NCBI RefSeq assembly: GCF_902506555.1
Contig: NZ_LR732707.1
Coordinates: 458,001-522,000, forward strand
DNA from: Sphingorhabdus sp. 109
Lineage (GTDB): Bacteria; Pseudomonadota; Alphaproteobacteria; Sphingomonadales; Sphingomonadaceae
Direction of reading: 5' to 3'
Length of the DNA stretch: 64,000 nt
Of this stretch, positions 62,739 to 64,000 are shown in pieces. A program made the position numbers and the translations under genes. Positions within the stretch are counted from its first letter, which is position 1; every line of letters starts with the position of its first letter. Below the pieces are notes generated by a model that saw nothing but the letters and a program-made list of their open reading frames with translations, did no database searches and was not told the DNA's origin.

Positions 62739-64000
62739 ATGACTGAGCAGAGCAATATAAACCAACTGAGCGCCCAGGATGCCCAGTTTCTCTATATCCA
62801 GTCCGCCACCAATCTCACGCACGTGATGGCGGTCTATATCTATGATCCCTCGACCGCTCCCGGGGGGAAGGTGCGATTCAAGGACATCATCGAACATATG
62901 CGCAAGCGGATGGATGTCTCGCCGATGTTCAAACGGAAATTATACCGCCTGCCGCTGGATATCGATCATCCTTACTGGGTCGAAGACGAGCATTTCGACC
63001 TCGAGGCGCATATTTCACACAGCCGTTTGCCGGAACCGGGCGACTGGCGGCAATTCTGCATCCATGTCGCACGTCATCACAGCAAACCACTGGATATGAA
63101 CCGGCCGCTCTGGGACATGTATGTCGTGGAAGGGCTTGATAATATCCCGGGCTATGCCAAGGGCAGCTATGCCATTTTGACCCGGATTCACCATTCCACC
63201 ATTGACGGTGTTTCCGGGGCGCATTTCTTTGCCGCGATCTCCGACAAGGATCCGCATGGCACGCCGGCCATTCCATTGCCCAAGACCAAGGCCAGTGCCA
63301 ATGCCCTGCCAACCACCGCCGAAATCCTGAATCGGGCGATCAACAGCACCGTCACCTCGCCGGTAAAGCTGACTCAGGCTTTGATGAAATTCACGCCGGC
63401 TCTGCTTTCCTCGGCACAGAAAAGTCTCACGGGCGGTGCCGACAAGACCGAATCCGGCGTTCCCCAAACGCGATTCAATGCAGCGGTTACGCCGCACAAA
63501 ATGTTTGATGCGATTACTTTTGATCTAGAAGAACTGAAGCAAATGCGCCGAAAGGTGCAAGAGGCAACAATCAATGATGTAGTGCTGGCAATCTGCAGCG
63601 GGGCGCTGCGCCATTATCTGACCAAGCACAAGGAACTTCCGGACGAGCCGCTGGTTGCCGTCGCTCCGGTTAATGCTCGCAGCCGGTCCGGTGAAGAATC
63701 CAATCCGGGTACCAATATATCGGCAATGACGATCAAGATCTGGTCGAATATCGAGGACCCGATCGAACGGCTCGAAGCGATCCGGGATACGACTCGCGAA
63801 ACCAAAGCGGCGAAGTCCGGGCTCAGCGCGCGGATCATGACCGATCTGTCAAAACATATTCCCGGCGTGACGATGGCCGGTGTTTCGCGGATATTGACCG
63901 ACGAGCGTTTCGCTCCGAAAATGAGCAACCTCATGGTTTCCAACGTTCCGGGGCCGCAAATACAGCTCTATATGAACGGTGCCAAGCTGACCCATCAATA
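62739..64000 (+). CDS. Wax ester synthase/diacylglycerol acyltransferase (runs off window)
   Basis: The first 420 codons of a WS/DGAT family O-acyltransferase, cut by the window edge. The acyltransferase signature HHxxxDG is complete (HHSTIDG, 151-157), with PLWDMYVVEGL just before it. NDVVLAICSGALRHYL and the late SNVPGP motif (NLMVSNVPGP) are also present. The enzyme esterifies fatty alcohols or diacylglycerol with acyl-CoA, depositing neutral lipid. The ATG at 62739 follows GAAAGGA by 9 bp and the PlsB-like stop by 25 bp. Together the three genes form a neutral-lipid module. Confidence 0.93.
   Translation, partial: MTEQSNINQLSAQDAQFLYIQSATNLTHVMAVYIYDPSTAPGGKVRFKDIIEHMRKRMDVSPMFKRKLYRLPLDIDHPYWVEDEHFDLEAHISHSRLPEPGDWRQFCIHVARHHSKPLDMNRPLWDMYVVEGLDNIPGYAKGSYAILTRIHHSTIDGVSGAHFFAAISDKDPHGTPAIPLPKTKASANALPTTAEILNRAINSTVTSPVKLTQALMKFTPALLSSAQKSLTGGADKTESGVPQTRFNAAVTPHKMFDAITFDLEELKQMRRKVQEATINDVVLAICSGALRHYLTKHKELPDEPLVAVAPVNARSRSGEESNPGTNISAMTIKIWSNIEDPIERLEAIRDTTRETKAAKSGLSARIMTDLSKHIPGVTMAGVSRILTDERFAPKMSNLMVSNVPGPQIQLYMNGAKLTHQ

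Overview
The window is about 64 kb of GC-rich chromosome from an alphaproteobacterium, most likely a member of the Sphingomonadales (Sphingorhabdus/Parasphingorhabdus/Sphingopyxis-like). This is inferred from gene content and order: an F0 ATP synthase operon with both b and b' subunits and no F1 genes beside it, gcrA next to parE, hspQ, a purB-lapA-pyrF-trpF-trpB-trpA-accD-folC run, and intergenic palindromes of the CCGTTCG...CGAACGG type. I see no phage, transposase, integrase, CRISPR array or rRNA. Most of the window is ordinary core genome.

Layout. 1-9.5 kb: the 5' end of cysK (cut by the window edge), an MFS exporter, an L,D-transpeptidase, three tiny ORFs, a UvrD/PcrA helicase, rsmD, an RluB-type pseudouridine synthase, a DUF1223 protein and an AmpG-like transporter. 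9.5-17.6 kb (minus strand): folC, accD, trpA, a small membrane ORF, trpB, trpF, pyrF, lapA and purB, punctuated by palindromic repeats. 17.7-24.4 kb: a phosphofructokinase, an SDR, radC and the ydbH-ynbE-ydbL lipid-transport operon. 24.4-29.6 kb (minus strand): mntP and an accessory cluster of a LysR regulator, a nitroreductase, a DUF4437 cupin lipoprotein, an 18-codon ORF, a CmcJ/NvfI-like oxidoreductase and an SDR. 29.6-38.9 kb: the atpI-B-E-b'-b operon, then uvrC-recO, leuB-metZ-apaG and a GcvA-like LysR gene.

38.9-44.4 kb: a class-A beta-lactamase-like serine hydrolase, parE, gcrA, an ABC-2 permease and hspQ. 44.6-48.7 kb: a Fur-box-preceded operon for iron-siderophore uptake (TonB receptor, membrane protein, PepSY protein). 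48.7-52.9 kb: a cell-envelope module of an ECF sigma factor and its anti-sigma factor, divergent from a subtilase and a Gly/Ser-rich secreted protein. 53.2 kb: tRNA-Ser(CGA). 53.5-64 kb: a lipid-flavoured stretch with a fatty-acid hydroxylase, a TVP38-flavoprotein reductase fusion, NupC, a CDP-alcohol phosphatidyltransferase, a HAD-PlsC fusion, a PlsB-like acyltransferase and a wax ester/TAG synthase that runs off the edge. The last three could carry glycerol-3-phosphate through to triacylglycerol.

The places most worth a second look are the LysR/nitroreductase/CmcJ cluster, the long acidic C-terminal tail on AtpE, the HAD-PlsC/PlsB/WS-DGAT module, the ECF/subtilase module with its divergent inverted repeat, and the small AT-rich ORF wedged between trpB and trpA. 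I found no clearly novel defence or mobile system.
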